From Flavobacterium marginilacus (GTDB lineage: Bacteria; Bacteroidota; Bacteroidia; Flavobacteriales; Flavobacteriaceae): a stretch of DNA of 64,000 nt. The stretch spans positions 186,001 to 250,000 of the forward strand of contig NZ_CP113975.1 of the NCBI RefSeq assembly GCF_026870155.1, written 5' to 3'. Position numbers and translations under genes: made by a program. This document shows, one piece after another, positions 35,692-45,021 of the stretch. Under the pieces are notes generated by a model, which made no database searches, was not told the origin of the DNA, and saw only the letters and a list, made by a program, of their open reading frames with translations. How positions within the stretch are numbered: the stretch's first letter is position 1; each line of letters starts with the position of its first letter.

Positions 35692-38600
35692 TCACAAATG
35701 TACTATATCGATTTTGGTTCCAATGTATACCAGTGCTTTTTTTAATACTTTAAAGCCCATTTTTTCAATAGCCATTTGATAATTTTCTAATTGATATTTA
35801 TATTTCTGATTAGGAAGCCCTGTTTTATAATCCAGCAAAAAAACTTCTTTTGCTTTATTAATCACAATCCGGTCAGGTTTAATAGTACCACTCTCTTTTT
35901 GAATAATCGTTTTTTCATTTAAAACTTCATTCCCTTCAGCAAAATGCTCAGCTAAATCCTGATGATTTACTATTTCAGTTATTGCATTATAAACTATTTC
36001 CTTTTGAAGTATCGTAATTAACCCATTTTCGATTGCTTTATTAATTGCCAATTCAACATCGTTTCTTGTCGATATAAAAGAAAGTATTTCATGTATTACA
36101 TTACCAAACTCAATTGCCTCCAACTGATGAGTACCCCACATTAATGTTTCTCTTTGAGCTATTTTTATGTTTTTAGGATTCAGGACTTCCAAAACTGCAG
36201 GAATATTTTTGGTAGTTTCAATATGTATTTCTTTATCTGATAACTTTGTTGAATTACCAAATTGATATTCTAATTTATTCTCCTCATAAAGTCTTTGCTG
36301 CATCAAATATTTTATAAAAAAAGAAGCCATATTACTTGGATATTCACCATCTTTTCTAGGCTTTACATTTTGAGAAATAATATACAATTGTTCTTCTGCC
36401 CTTGTCAAAGCAACGTACAGCACATTAATATTATCCAGCAGTTCTTCCTGTTTTTTTAAATTATAAACAGCAGAAGCCTCCTCACCAAATTCCTCAATAG
36501 CACTGCTGTTATCTACCAATACTTTCGGCATATTAAGATCTTGCTCTTCAGAATTGAGCCATAACTTGTCTTTTGGTTTTCTATTATAATCTTCTTCAGC
36601 AAAAGGCATAATCACGACCGGAAACTCCAACCCTTTCGATTTATGAATGGTCATAATCCTTACCGCATTTGTTCCCTCGGGAGAAGGAATGCTGAATTTC
36701 TCGGAGTTTTTATCCCAATAATTCAAAAAATCTGAAATCCCTGCCTGATTACGAACATCACGCTCAAGAACAATATCCAAAAAATATTGAACATAAGCTG
36801 TCCCTACAGATTGATCTGCTTCATTTTTATTCATTGTTAGAAACTTAGAAATAATAACTTCAGCTGCTTCATACAAAGATTTTTTTCTAATATTTTGAAA
36901 AGAGAGTTCAATATTACAGTTCTCGAGCCATTTTTCGAAAGTTGTTTCTTCTTTCAATTCCATTCCTTTGGCGATGAAATCATGAACAGGCAATTCATTT
37001 TGTTTATTTTGTGCCAAATACTGCAAAAAATTGGCTTTCGACTCTAAATCGGAGCTGTTTTTTAAATATTTCAGAATATGGATTATCAGCCGGACTTCAG
37101 TTGCATTTTGAATCATCAGTGTTTCGGAAGACAAAAGCGGAACCCCTTGTTCCGTCAAATAATTGGCAACTGCAATTCCCTGACTTCTTTTTCGAGTCAG
37201 GATTACAATATCTTTATATTCGAAACCCTCTTTTAATACTTTTTGAATCGTATTTAATGTCGCCAAAACATATAGTTCTGATTTATCGAGAGTTTCTTCA
37301 TCATCTTCCGAAGATTCTATTTCGGGTAAAAATGAAATATTCACATAACCGCCTACTTTATTATTTATCTTTTGATGACTATGGTTTTCGTATAGATCTT
37401 TGTAATCTGGATTATCGAATTCACCTGATAACAATTTAAAAAAACTATTATTAAATTCGATTACCTGCGAATAACTTCTATAATTTTTATCTAAATGTTC
37501 TAATTTTTTTTCAGGATTACTGAACGGATTTTGATCTTTACTAAGCTCAATAAACTGTTCGGCTTTACCGCCACGCCAGCGATAAATAGACTGTTTTGGA
37601 TCACCAACTATCATCAAAGTTCCTTTTTGGCCGGAATCATCCTGACCAGCAAGCGCATTATCAATAAGCGGAATCAAATTTTGCCACTGCATTTCGGAAG
37701 TATCCTGAAATTCGTCAATAAAAAAGTGACGGTAGCGCTCTCCCAATCTTTCATATATAAAAGGAGCCGGCTGATTTTGGATTTCACGGTGAATAATAGC
37801 ATTGAATTCGGTAATAGACAACGTATTTTGCTCGTTTTGAATTTTTGTCAATTCATTACTTACCGTATTCAACAATGACAAAGGTGTAATGTTCTTCAAG
37901 AAAGCTTTATAGAAATTTCGTTTTTCGAAGTTTTTGTAAATTCCCGAAAGACTCTGCAGTAAATCAGGAATAATATTTTCTATTAAAGCGCGGTCTTTTG
38001 CCGTTTTATTAATTGCAATATCATCAAACTCCCGAAACATTTTATTCTTGGAATTAAATCTTCCATCCGTTATGCTTTGAAGATGATTAGGAAAAGTTCC
38101 TCTGGAGAATGATTTCAAATCAATTCCGTTTTTATCAATTAATTGCAGCAATTCACTAGCACACGCCGCATTTTCTTTTTCCAAATCTTTGCAGACCTGA
38201 ACTAATTTATCTTTTACAGCTATAAAATCACTTATTGATTTATCTTGAAAATGGACAATTTCGTTTCGGTTATTTTCATTGAGTACTAATTTTCCTGTTT
38301 CCAGAATTTCACGCGAGATGTCCCAAGATTTATCATCATCGGTTTTTTCCATTGTGAAATCGATAAGTAATTTGGTTAGCGTTTCATCTTCGCCCGCTTG
38401 TGCAATTATCGCATCCACGGCTTCGATTAATAAATTTTCGGTATCCAAAGTCACCTCAAAAGTCATAGGCAGTCCCAAATCGTGTGCAAAAGCCCGAATC
38501 ACTTTGTGGGTGAATTTATCAATCGTGGATATATCAAAAGCTGCATAATTATGAATAATATGCTTGATAATCTGCTGTGATTTGGTCTTAATCTGAATTA

Positions 38601-38865
38601 TAGAAAGTCCGGTATCTACGGATAAATCCTGCATTAAATCTGATGCTTTTGCATTTGGTTCATCTTTAGCAAATTCGGACAAACTGCCTACAATACGGCT
38701 TTTCATTTCATGAACCGCTTTATTGGTAAAAGTAATGGCAAGAATATTTCGATAGGCATCATTCTTGTTTGCCGTTAAAATAATTTTTAGATATTCTTTG
38801 ACAAGTGCATATGTTTTTCCGGAACCTGCTGAGGCATCATAAATGGCGAAAGATGGTCTTTCCAT
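35692..38865 (-). CDS. AddA-like UvrD-family helicase/nuclease
   Basis: The 1057-residue protein begins with a Walker A helicase motif (DASAGSGKTYALVKEYL), followed by ILAITFTNKAVHEMKSRI, helicase motif II with FFIDEFQDTSEMQW, motif III GDPKQSIYRWRGG, motif V/VI TIHKSKGLEFPVVIMP and YVALTRAEEQLYI, and a C-terminal PD-(D/E)XK nuclease with VFLLDYKTGLP. This is RecB/AddA architecture: processive double-strand-end unwinding and resection for recombination. AddB-like protein is encoded 3 kb downstream on the same strand, separated by OmpA and kbl. A repeat element lies upstream at 38923. Confidence 0.93.
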   Translation of the reverse strand: MERPSFAIYDASAGSGKTYALVKEYLKIILTANKNDAYRNILAITFTNKAVHEMKSRIVGSLSEFAKDEPNAKASDLMQDLSVDTGLSIIQIKTKSQQIIKHIIHNYAAFDISTIDKFTHKVIRAFAHDLGLPMTFEVTLDTENLLIEAVDAIIAQAGEDETLTKLLIDFTMEKTDDDKSWDISREILETGKLVLNENNRNEIVHFQDKSISDFIAVKDKLVQVCKDLEKENAACASELLQLIDKNGIDLKSFSRGTFPNHLQSITDGRFNSKNKMFREFDDIAINKTAKDRALIENIIPDLLQSLSGIYKNFEKRNFYKAFLKNITPLSLLNTVSNELTKIQNEQNTLSITEFNAIIHREIQNQPAPFIYERLGERYRHFFIDEFQDTSEMQWQNLIPLIDNALAGQDDSGQKGTLMIVGDPKQSIYRWRGGKAEQFIELSKDQNPFSNPEKKLEHLDKNYRSYSQVIEFNNSFFKLLSGEFDNPDYKDLYENHSHQKINNKVGGYVNISFLPEIESSEDDEETLDKSELYVLATLNTIQKVLKEGFEYKDIVILTRKRSQGIAVANYLTEQGVPLLSSETLMIQNATEVRLIIHILKYLKNSSDLESKANFLQYLAQNKQNELPVHDFIAKGMELKEETTFEKWLENCNIELSFQNIRKKSLYEAAEVIISKFLTMNKNEADQSVGTAYVQYFLDIVLERDVRNQAGISDFLNYWDKNSEKFSIPSPEGTNAVRIMTIHKSKGLEFPVVIMPFAEEDYNRKPKDKLWLNSEEQDLNMPKVLVDNSSAIEEFGEEASAVYNLKKQEELLDNINVLYVALTRAEEQLYIISQNVKPRKDGEYPSNMASFFIKYLMQQRLYEENKLEYQFGNSTKLSDKEIHIETTKNIPAVLEVLNPKNIKIAQRETLMWGTHQLEAIEFGNVIHEILSFISTRNDVELAINKAIENGLITILQKEIVYNAITEIVNHQDLAEHFAEGNEVLNEKTIIQKESGTIKPDRIVINKAKEVFLLDYKTGLPNQKYKYQLENYQMAIEKMGFKVLKKALVYIGTKIDIVHL

Positions 38866-38922
38866 ATATTAAGTACTGTTTTTATTTTTGAAAACAAATT
38901 TTGTTGAAATCACAAAATCCCA

Positions 38923-39005
38923 AGCCCCGATAGAAGTGGAAATCCTTTTTGTCTCGGCTTTTGGGACGAGATAAAAAGATTGAAACGAATAGCGGGAAAC
39001 AGCTC
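38923..39005 (+). repeat. Dispersed structured element, copy 3
   Basis: It begins AGCCCCGATAGAAGTGGAAA, then TCCTTTTT, an internal stem with TCTCG...CGAGA, AAAAAGATTGAAACGAATAG and CGGGAAAC. It lies between the divergent AddA-like and sod genes. The copy is in the + orientation, opposite to copies 1 and 4. Confidence 0.75.
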
Positions 39006-39098
39006 CAAATTACTGTTTTTTTGACCGCCAAAAGGAACTATCATTTTATTTGATAAAATTATAACAAAATAGAATTTTCAATTCCAAAGTTAAATGTT

Positions 39099-39106
39099 TA
39101 ATTTTG
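39099..39106 (+). promoter_or_regulatory. -7 promoter box TAATTTTG, sod
   Basis: TAATTTTG lies 33 nt before the ATG at 39139, so the in-frame start at 39094 is excluded. Confidence 0.65.
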
Positions 39107-39138
39107 AAATTATTTATAAATCATTAAACAACTATACT

Positions 39139-39747
39139 ATGGCTTTTGAATTACCACAATTACCTTATGCGTATGACGCATTAGAACCACATATTGATGC
39201 CCGTACAATGGAAATACACCATTCAAAACATCACAACGCTTACACTACAAATTTGAATGCAGCTATCGCAGGAACTGATTTGGAAGGAAAAACAATTGAA
39301 AATATCTTGATTAACTTAGATAAATCTAATGCTGCTGTTCGTAATAATGGTGGTGGTTTTTACAATCATAACTTATTTTGGACTGTTATGTCAGCTGATG
39401 GAGGCGGATTACCAACTGGTGAACTGTTAGAGGCTATCGAAAGCTCTTTTGGAACTTTTGAAGAATTTAAAGCAAAATTTGCTAAAGCTGGTGCTACACA
39501 ATTTGGCTCTGGATGGGCTTGGCTATGTGTGCAAAAAGGAGGTAAATTAGACGTTTGCGGTACTCCAAATCAAGACAATCCATTAATGCCTGAAGTAGGC
39601 TGCGGAGGAACTCCAATTTTAGGTATGGATGTTTGGGAACACGCTTATTACTTGAATTATCAAAACAGAAGACCTGATTATATTGAAGCTTTTTTCAGTG
39701 TAATTAACTGGACTGAAGTATCTAGACGTTTTGCTTTAGAGAAGTAA
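39139..39747 (+). CDS. sodB: Superoxide dismutase (Fe/Mn type)
   Basis: The 202-residue enzyme dismutates superoxide to H2O2 and O2. All four metal ligands are visible: His in [14 protein letters not shown], His in NHNLFWTVM, Asp and His in [35 protein letters not shown] is the usual Gln/Trp region; the metal (Fe or Mn) cannot be decided, and the symbol is only a guess between sodA and sodB. The ATG at 39139 follows the promoter box, so the ORF start at 39094 is not used. A terminator follows. Confidence 0.93.
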   Translation: MAFELPQLPYAYDALEPHIDARTMEIHHSKHHNAYTTNLNAAIAGTDLEGKTIENILINLDKSNAAVRNNGGGFYNHNLFWTVMSADGGGLPTGELLEAIESSFGTFEEFKAKFAKAGATQFGSGWAWLCVQKGGKLDVCGTPNQDNPLMPEVGCGGTPILGMDVWEHAYYLNYQNRRPDYIEAFFSVINWTEVSRRFALEK

Positions 39748-39777
39748 GAAAATAGAATAAAGGACATACAATACATG

Positions 39778-39822
39778 ATAGACGTACGAACCTAGAGTTT
39801 GTTCGTCTATTTTTTTTTAAGA
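39778..39822 (+). terminator. Terminator of sod
   Basis: TAGACGTACGAAC pairs with GTTCGTCTA, with a one-side bulge, and is followed by nine T. Confidence 0.8.
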
Positions 39823-39865
39823 CACTTTTAATTTTATTTCTATTTTCTTTTTTTGACTTTATTCC

Positions 39866-39941
39866 AATAAAAAAGGTGAAATGTTACTTTCACCCTTTTT
39901 GCCCCAAATCTACCATAAACTTAACCTACTAAAAATTATGG
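39866..39941 (-). ncRNA. Predicted small RNA, array copy A
   Basis: On the minus strand a TACATTTG box (39953-39946) is followed by a hairpin TACCATAA...TTATGGTA, a linker GATTTGGGGC, and a terminator AAAAAGGGTGAAA...TTTCACC with a T-run. The predicted RNA is about 76 nt. No ORF longer than a few codons is seen. Confidence 0.5.
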
Positions 39942-40108
39942 TACTCAAATGTACTTTATAAAAACGTATTTCTAAATTATTCTCGATAAATACCCAATAA
40001 AGTCGTTTAACTAAAGAATTTGCTCATATTCAGTAAATTTTATTACTGAATATTCTATTTGTACGATATAAAACAGAATCATAAAAAGCAAAAACCTGAC
40101 TTTATTCC

Positions 40109-40184
40109 AATAAAAAAGGTGAAATGTTACTTTCACCCTTTTTGCCCCAAATCTACCATAAACTTAACCTACTAAAAATTATGG
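40109..40184 (-). ncRNA. Predicted small RNA, array copy B
   Basis: Same layout and nearly same sequence as copy A; the box TACATTTG is at 40196-40189. Confidence 0.5.
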
Positions 40185-40350
40185 TACTCAAATGTACTTT
40201 ATAAAAACGTATTTCTAAATTATTCTCGATAAATACCCAATAAAGTCGTTTAACTAAAGAATTTGCCAGAATTCAGTAATTTTATTACTGAATATTCTAT
40301 TCGTACGATATAAAACAGAATCACAAAAAGCAAAAACCTGACTTTATTCC

Positions 40351-40426
40351 AATAAAAAAGGTGAAATGTTACTTTCACCCTTTTTGCCCCAAATCTACCA
40401 TAAACTTAACCTACTAAAAATTATGG
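40351..40426 (-). ncRNA. Predicted small RNA, array copy C
   Basis: Same layout as copy A; the box TACATTTG is at 40438-40431. Confidence 0.5.
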
Positions 40427-40593
40427 TACTCAAATGTACTTTGTAAAAATGTATTTCTAAATTATTCTCGATAAATGCCCAATAAAGTCGTTTAACTAAA
40501 GAATTTACCCATATTCAGTAAATCTTATTATTGAATATTCTATTTGTACAATATAAAACAGAATCATAAAAAGCAAAAACCTGACTTTATTCC

Positions 40594-40667
40594 AATAAAA
40601 AAGGTGAAATGTTACTTTCACCCTTTTTGCCCCAAATCTACCATAAACTTAACCTACTAAATTATGG
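40594..40667 (-). ncRNA. Predicted small RNA, array copy D (first in transcription direction)
   Basis: The RNA body matches the other copies, but upstream DNA is unique. A different box, TATGTTTG (40680-40673), still fits TAnnTTTG at the same place, and the first hairpin gains one base pair (CTACCATAA with TTATGGTAG). Retention of both features in divergent sequence argues that they matter. Confidence 0.5.
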
Positions 40668-40745
40668 TAGAGCAAACATAATTTGATATTAATGATTTTT
40701 AAAATAAATTCGACAAAGTACCTACATACCCGATAATCGGACAAT

Positions 40746-42644
40746 TTAGTATGCTCTGGCGTCTTTACCTTCATAAAAATTCATAAAAGCTCTATTTACT
40801 ACACGATTACCGCCTGGAGTAGGATAATCACCTGTAAAGTACCAATCTCCTAGGTTTTTTGGACAAGCTACATGTAAATCTTCTACTGTTTGGAAAATAA
40901 TTTTTACTTCAGCATTAATATCTGATGAACTAAGCATTTCGGCAATTTTATCTGAGATTTCCTGGGAAGTGAAAGAATCATATATTGCTGTAACATAATT
41001 TACAACATCTGTATCATGATAATTTTCCTGCGCTTTACATTTAGCATACACTTCATCAACAATATGATACAGATTTCTTTCTTTCAATAACTCTAAAGCT
41101 GCTCTAAATGCAACAAGTCCTTCTAATTTTGCCATGTCAATTCCATAACAATCAGGAAAACGTATCTGCGGTGCAGACGAAACGATTACAATTCTTTTTG
41201 GTTTTAAACGATCCATCATTTTAATGATACTCATTTTAAGAGTTGTTCCTCTTACAATACTATCATCAATAATAACAAGATTATCCGTTGGCTTGATTAC
41301 TCCATAAGTTACATCATAAACGTGAGCCACTAAATCATCCCTGCTGCTGTCTTCGGTAATAAAAGTTCTAAGTTTAGCATCTTTTATAGCAACTTTTTCA
41401 GTTCTAATTTTTACTGAAAGTAATTTTTCTAAAGAATCAACTGTTAATGTATCCTTATTTTCAAGAATAAAATTTTTCTTTCTTTGATTTAAAAAATCCT
41501 GAGCCGCTTCTACCAGACCATAAAAGGAAGTTTCTGCTGTATTTGGTATGTATGAAAAAACAGTGTTGTCAGTATCGTTATCAATAGACTCTAATACTGC
41601 AGGCAAAATCAATTTCCCTAAATCTTTTCTTTCCTGATAAATCTCTGCGTCGCTTCCTCTTGAGAAATAGATGCGTTCGAATGAACATGCTTTTTTTACA
41701 GTTGGAGTTAAAATTTCTTTCATCGAAATATCTCCATTTTTTTTGATGATTAAAGCATTACCAGGATCAATTTCTTTTACTTTTTCAAACGGAACATTAA
41801 AGACTGTCTGAATCACAGGGCGTTCAGAGGCTACCACCACAATTTCATCATCTTGATAATAATAAGCCGGACGTATTCCTGCAGGATCTCTAAATACAAA
41901 TGCATCTCCATGACCCAAAAGACCTGCCATAGCATATCCTCCATCAAGATTTTTGGCAGAACGCATAAGTATTTTAGCGATATCCAAACGCTCTGCAATT
42001 ACTGGAGAAGCATCTCTTTTAGAATAACCTTCGGCTTTACAGTCCTGATATAACTGCATTACTTCTTTATCCAAAAAATGGCCGATTTTTTCCATTACAG
42101 TAACAGTATCTGCCATTTCTTTTGGATGCTGTCCTAATTCAACCAGATTCTGAAAAAGTTCTTTAACGTTAGTCATATTAAAGTTTCCAGCCAAAATCAA
42201 ATTCCTGTGCATCCAGTTGCTTTGACGCAAAAACGGATGTACGCTTTCTATACTATTTTTACCAAAAGTTCCATAACGGACGTGTCCTAAATACAGTTCT
42301 CCTATATAAGGAATATTTGCTTTCAGCTGTGCAACATCATCCGAATATTCAGGATGAGCCGCCATCACTTCGTTTACTCTTTCGTTTATCTGTTTGAAAA
42401 CATCCTGAATAGGCTGTGCATGATTAGAACGGACACGGCTTATGTATCTTTCACCCGGTTCTACATCCATTTTAATACTTGCAAAACCAGCACCGTCCTG
42501 ACCGCGGTTGTGCTGTTTCTCCATCATCAGGTACATTTTCTGTATACCATAGAATGCGGTACCATACTTTTCTTTATAAAATTCAAGAGGTTTTAAAAGT
42601 CTGACTAAAGCTATTCCACATTCGTGTTTTAAAGCGTCGCTCAT
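40746..42644 (-). CDS. purF: Amidophosphoribosyltransferase
   Basis: The 632-residue enzyme makes 5-phosphoribosylamine from PRPP and glutamine, the first step of purine synthesis. The glutaminase nucleophile is Cys9 in ALKHECGIALVRL after a short propeptide, with YLGHVRYGTFGKNS and NLILAGNFNMTN of the class II amidotransferase fold; the PRPP loop is VIIDDSIVRGTT. It is longer than the 505-residue E. coli enzyme, as I recall is common in Bacteroidota. It is the last of a minus-strand series with purN and others upstream, and the repeat array lies directly downstream. Confidence 0.93.
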   Translation of the reverse strand: MSDALKHECGIALVRLLKPLEFYKEKYGTAFYGIQKMYLMMEKQHNRGQDGAGFASIKMDVEPGERYISRVRSNHAQPIQDVFKQINERVNEVMAAHPEYSDDVAQLKANIPYIGELYLGHVRYGTFGKNSIESVHPFLRQSNWMHRNLILAGNFNMTNVKELFQNLVELGQHPKEMADTVTVMEKIGHFLDKEVMQLYQDCKAEGYSKRDASPVIAERLDIAKILMRSAKNLDGGYAMAGLLGHGDAFVFRDPAGIRPAYYYQDDEIVVVASERPVIQTVFNVPFEKVKEIDPGNALIIKKNGDISMKEILTPTVKKACSFERIYFSRGSDAEIYQERKDLGKLILPAVLESIDNDTDNTVFSYIPNTAETSFYGLVEAAQDFLNQRKKNFILENKDTLTVDSLEKLLSVKIRTEKVAIKDAKLRTFITEDSSRDDLVAHVYDVTYGVIKPTDNLVIIDDSIVRGTTLKMSIIKMMDRLKPKRIVIVSSAPQIRFPDCYGIDMAKLEGLVAFRAALELLKERNLYHIVDEVYAKCKAQENYHDTDVVNYVTAIYDSFTSQEISDKIAEMLSSSDINAEVKIIFQTVEDLHVACPKNLGDWYFTGDYPTPGGNRVVNRAFMNFYEGKDARAY

Positions 42645-42752
42645 TGTTTTGTTGTTTGTAGTTGTTGGTATTTATTGGTGTCTGTATAACTTTTCTTTAA
42701 ACCAAATACGAAGCAAATTCGTACTGTTTCTTATAAATATTAACTGTGTTAA

Positions 42753-42781
42753 TTAAAAAAAGCCTCATATCGAGGCTTTAG
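42753..42781 (-). terminator. Terminator of the PfkB gene
   Basis: On the minus strand AAAGCCTCGATATGAGGCTTT is followed by a T-run. Confidence 0.88.
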
Positions 42782-42785
42782 AACA

Positions 42786-43709
42786 TTATAATTCTATATC
42801 AAACTGGGTCAGAGATTTAAACTGTTTAAGTCTTGAGACCACTTCATCCTCTTCTAAACCAATCATCCTTTCTGTTCCAAATTTCTCTACACAGAAAGAA
42901 GCTAAATTCGAACCGTAAATAATTGCGTTTTTCATATTCTCAAAAGAAACATTTTCACTTTGTGTTATATATCCTGAAAATCCTCCTGCAAAAGTATCTC
43001 CAGCACCAGTTGGATCAAAAACTTCTTCTAACGGTAATGCCGGTGCAAAGAAAATTTCTTTTCCATGAAACAACAAAGCTCCATGTTCACCTTTTTTGAT
43101 TACCACATATTTTGGTCCCATTTCGTGAATTTTTGCTGCTGCTTTAACTAAAGAATATTCTCCAGAAAGCTGACGCGCTTCTTCATCATTTATAGTAATA
43201 ACATCTACTCTTTTTATGATGTCTAATAATTCTGGCAAGGCGCAATCCATCCAAAAATTCATAGTATCAAGAACTACTAATTTTGGTTTGGTTTCCATTT
43301 GGTCCAAAACACTGCTTTGTACCAATGGATGCAGGTTACCTAACATTACAATTTCGGCATTTTTATAATCCTGAGGCACTTTCGGCTGAAAATCTGCCAA
43401 AACGTTTAATTCAGTTGCCAAAGTATCTCTTGAATTCAAATCGTTGTGGTACAATCCGCTCCAGAAGAAAGTTTTACCTCCCTTAACAACCTCGATTCCA
43501 GAAATATCAATATTTCTATCTGTTAACAAATCTAAATATTCCTGTGGAAAATCATCTCCAACAACAGAAACTACTGCCGATTTAACATTAAAAAAAGAAG
43601 CCGATATTCCTATATAAGTTGCTGCTCCGCCTAGAATTTTGTCTGTTTTCCCAAAAGGAGTTTCAATTGCGTCGAAAGCTACTGTTCCAACAATCAATAA
43701 TTTATTCAT
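42786..43709 (-). CDS. PfkB family carbohydrate/nucleoside kinase
   Basis: The 307-residue protein has the PfkB signatures: N-terminal KILGGAATYIGISASFFNV, and near the C-terminus EVFDPTGAGDTFAGGF with the catalytic Asp. It phosphorylates a sugar or nucleoside with ATP, but substrate is not evident from sequence. It lies between purF and rnhA on the same strand; its own terminator at 42753 separates it from purF. An adenosine/inosine-type kinase is possible but unsupported. Confidence 0.92.
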   Translation of the reverse strand: MNKLLIVGTVAFDAIETPFGKTDKILGGAATYIGISASFFNVKSAVVSVVGDDFPQEYLDLLTDRNIDISGIEVVKGGKTFFWSGLYHNDLNSRDTLATELNVLADFQPKVPQDYKNAEIVMLGNLHPLVQSSVLDQMETKPKLVVLDTMNFWMDCALPELLDIIKRVDVITINDEEARQLSGEYSLVKAAAKIHEMGPKYVVIKKGEHGALLFHGKEIFFAPALPLEEVFDPTGAGDTFAGGFSGYITQSENVSFENMKNAIIYGSNLASFCVEKFGTERMIGLEEDEVVSRLKQFKSLTQFDIEL

Positions 43710-43784
43710 TATATGAGTTTCGAATTAGGGTGCAAAGATAGTTTATAAGTTGCAATATTGCAAAGGGTGTATTTTGCAAAGTTT

Positions 43785-44264
43785 TCATAAAAGTTTGCCC
43801 TCTTCTTTTTCATAAAAGGCATCTATCGAAAGCTGTTTCTGCATAGAAGCCATAACAGCCAGTTCATCACATCTTTCATTCTGAGGATGATTATTATGCC
43901 CTTTTATCCATTTAAAATCAACCTGATGCTTTTTATAAACAAGCAGAAAGCGTTTCCACAAATCAGGGTTCTTCTTTCCGGCAAAACCTTTTTTTTCCCA
44001 GCCAAACACCCATTTTTTCTGAACCGAATCCACAACATACTTTGAATCCGAAATAACCAGAACGGCTGTATTCTCTTTTTTTAGTTTTTCAAGACCAACA
44101 ATTACTCCCAGCAATTCCATCCGGTTATTGGTTGTGTGCCTGAAACCCTCGTAAAACTCCTTTTTATAAGGTTTCCCAACCCATTCCATAACAACACCGT
44201 AACCTCCATTTCCGGGGTTTCCCTTAGCAGCGCCGTCTGTATATATATGTACGTCGTAATTCAA
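43785..44264 (-). CDS. rnhA: Ribonuclease HI
   Basis: The 159-residue protein degrades RNA in RNA:DNA hybrids. Catalytic acids are visible: Asp in IYTDGAAKGNPGNGGYG, Glu in NNRMELLGVI, Asp in VISDSKYVVDS and Asp in NERCDELAV. WIKGHNNHPQNERCD holds the conserved His loop. Length matches E. coli RNase HI. It is 9 nt after purN on the same strand and probably cotranscribed with it. Confidence 0.95.
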   Translation of the reverse strand: MNYDVHIYTDGAAKGNPGNGGYGVVMEWVGKPYKKEFYEGFRHTTNNRMELLGVIVGLEKLKKENTAVLVISDSKYVVDSVQKKWVFGWEKKGFAGKKNPDLWKRFLLVYKKHQVDFKWIKGHNNHPQNERCDELAVMASMQKQLSIDAFYEKEEGKLL

Positions 44265-44273
44265 GAGCGGTAA

Positions 44274-44843
44274 TTAAAGATTATTAAGAAGCAGTTTTTC
44301 TATAACTTCAGGAAAATGTTTTTGTTCCAGTTCATGGATTTTTGCAGCAACCGTTTCTGGTGTATCACTTTCAAAAAGACTGACATGCTGCTGAAATATA
44401 ATATTCCCTTCGTCATAATTTTCATTCACATAATGAATAGTAATTCCAGTTTCAATTTCTTTATTTTCTACTACTGCTTTGTGAATATGCATTCCATACA
44501 TTCCTTTTCCGCCAAATTTTGGCAGCAGGGCAGGATGTATATTTATGACTCTATTTGGATAAGTTTTAATTAAATCATCTGGAAATTTTAATAAAAATCC
44601 CGCTAAGACAATTAAATCCGGTTCAAATTGAATTACATTTTGTAGTACTTTTCCTGAATTTAATTCTTCTTTAGAAAAAATCACGGTAGGAACATCTAAT
44701 TTTTTTGCTTTATCAAGAACAGTAGCTGCTGCATTATTGGTAAAAACAGCTGCTACCTTCCCAATCTCCCCATTGCCAAAATATTTTATAATGTTTTCAG
44801 CGTTAGTCCCCGATCCAGAAGCAAATATCAGTATTCTTTTCAT
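44274..44843 (-). CDS. purN: Phosphoribosylglycinamide formyltransferase
   Basis: The 189-residue enzyme transfers the formyl group from 10-formyl-THF to GAR in purine synthesis. Visible: FASGSGTNAENII at the N-terminus, INIHPALLPKFGGKGMYG with the catalytic Asn/His, and HYVNENYDEGNIIFQ with the catalytic Asp. Length is standard. It is transcribed away from acpP, which shares the intergenic region at 44844-45021. Confidence 0.95.
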   Translation of the reverse strand: MKRILIFASGSGTNAENIIKYFGNGEIGKVAAVFTNNAAATVLDKAKKLDVPTVIFSKEELNSGKVLQNVIQFEPDLIVLAGFLLKFPDDLIKTYPNRVINIHPALLPKFGGKGMYGMHIHKAVVENKEIETGITIHYVNENYDEGNIIFQQHVSLFESDTPETVAAKIHELEQKHFPEVIEKLLLNNL

Positions 44844-44982
44844 AATTCTATTTTTAGATTTTATGCAAAAAAAGGAATAAAAAACGAAAATAAATAGGTT
44901 TACAAAATCTTTGTTGGAATAAATTTTATAAATTAGTACTCACATTTATTCACTAAATAGTTGTTTTAAAATAAAGTTGTTT

Positions 44983-44990
44983 TATTTTTG
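44983..44990 (+). promoter_or_regulatory. -7 box TATTTTTG with -33 TTG, acpP
   Basis: TATTTTTG is preceded 19 nt upstream by TTG (44961), the usual Bacteroidetes spacing; the acpP ATG is at 45022. Confidence 0.7.
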
Positions 44991-45021
44991 CCAACAAATT
45001 AAATTCTAAAATTAAAAGATT

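Larger units (their letters stand above)
39854..40674. repeat. Tandem direct repeat array, 243-bp unit, 3 full plus 1 partial
   Basis: Units start with GACTTTATTCCAATAAAAAA at 39855, 40098, 40340 and 40583 (spacing 243, 242, 243); the last is cut after about 92 bp. Full units are nearly identical with a few substitutions and 1-bp indels. Each contains two hairpins, one of them with T-runs on the minus strand. The array fills the gap between sod and purF and has no plausible ORF. Confidence 0.97.

Noticed and set aside
37011..37439. 142-residue ORF on the plus strand
   Set aside because: It is a shadow of the AddA-like gene, whose frame is continuous and carries all helicase motifs.
39854..40674. 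CRISPR array
   Set aside because: The repeated unit is 243 bp, all of it repeated, without unique spacers, and no cas genes are near.
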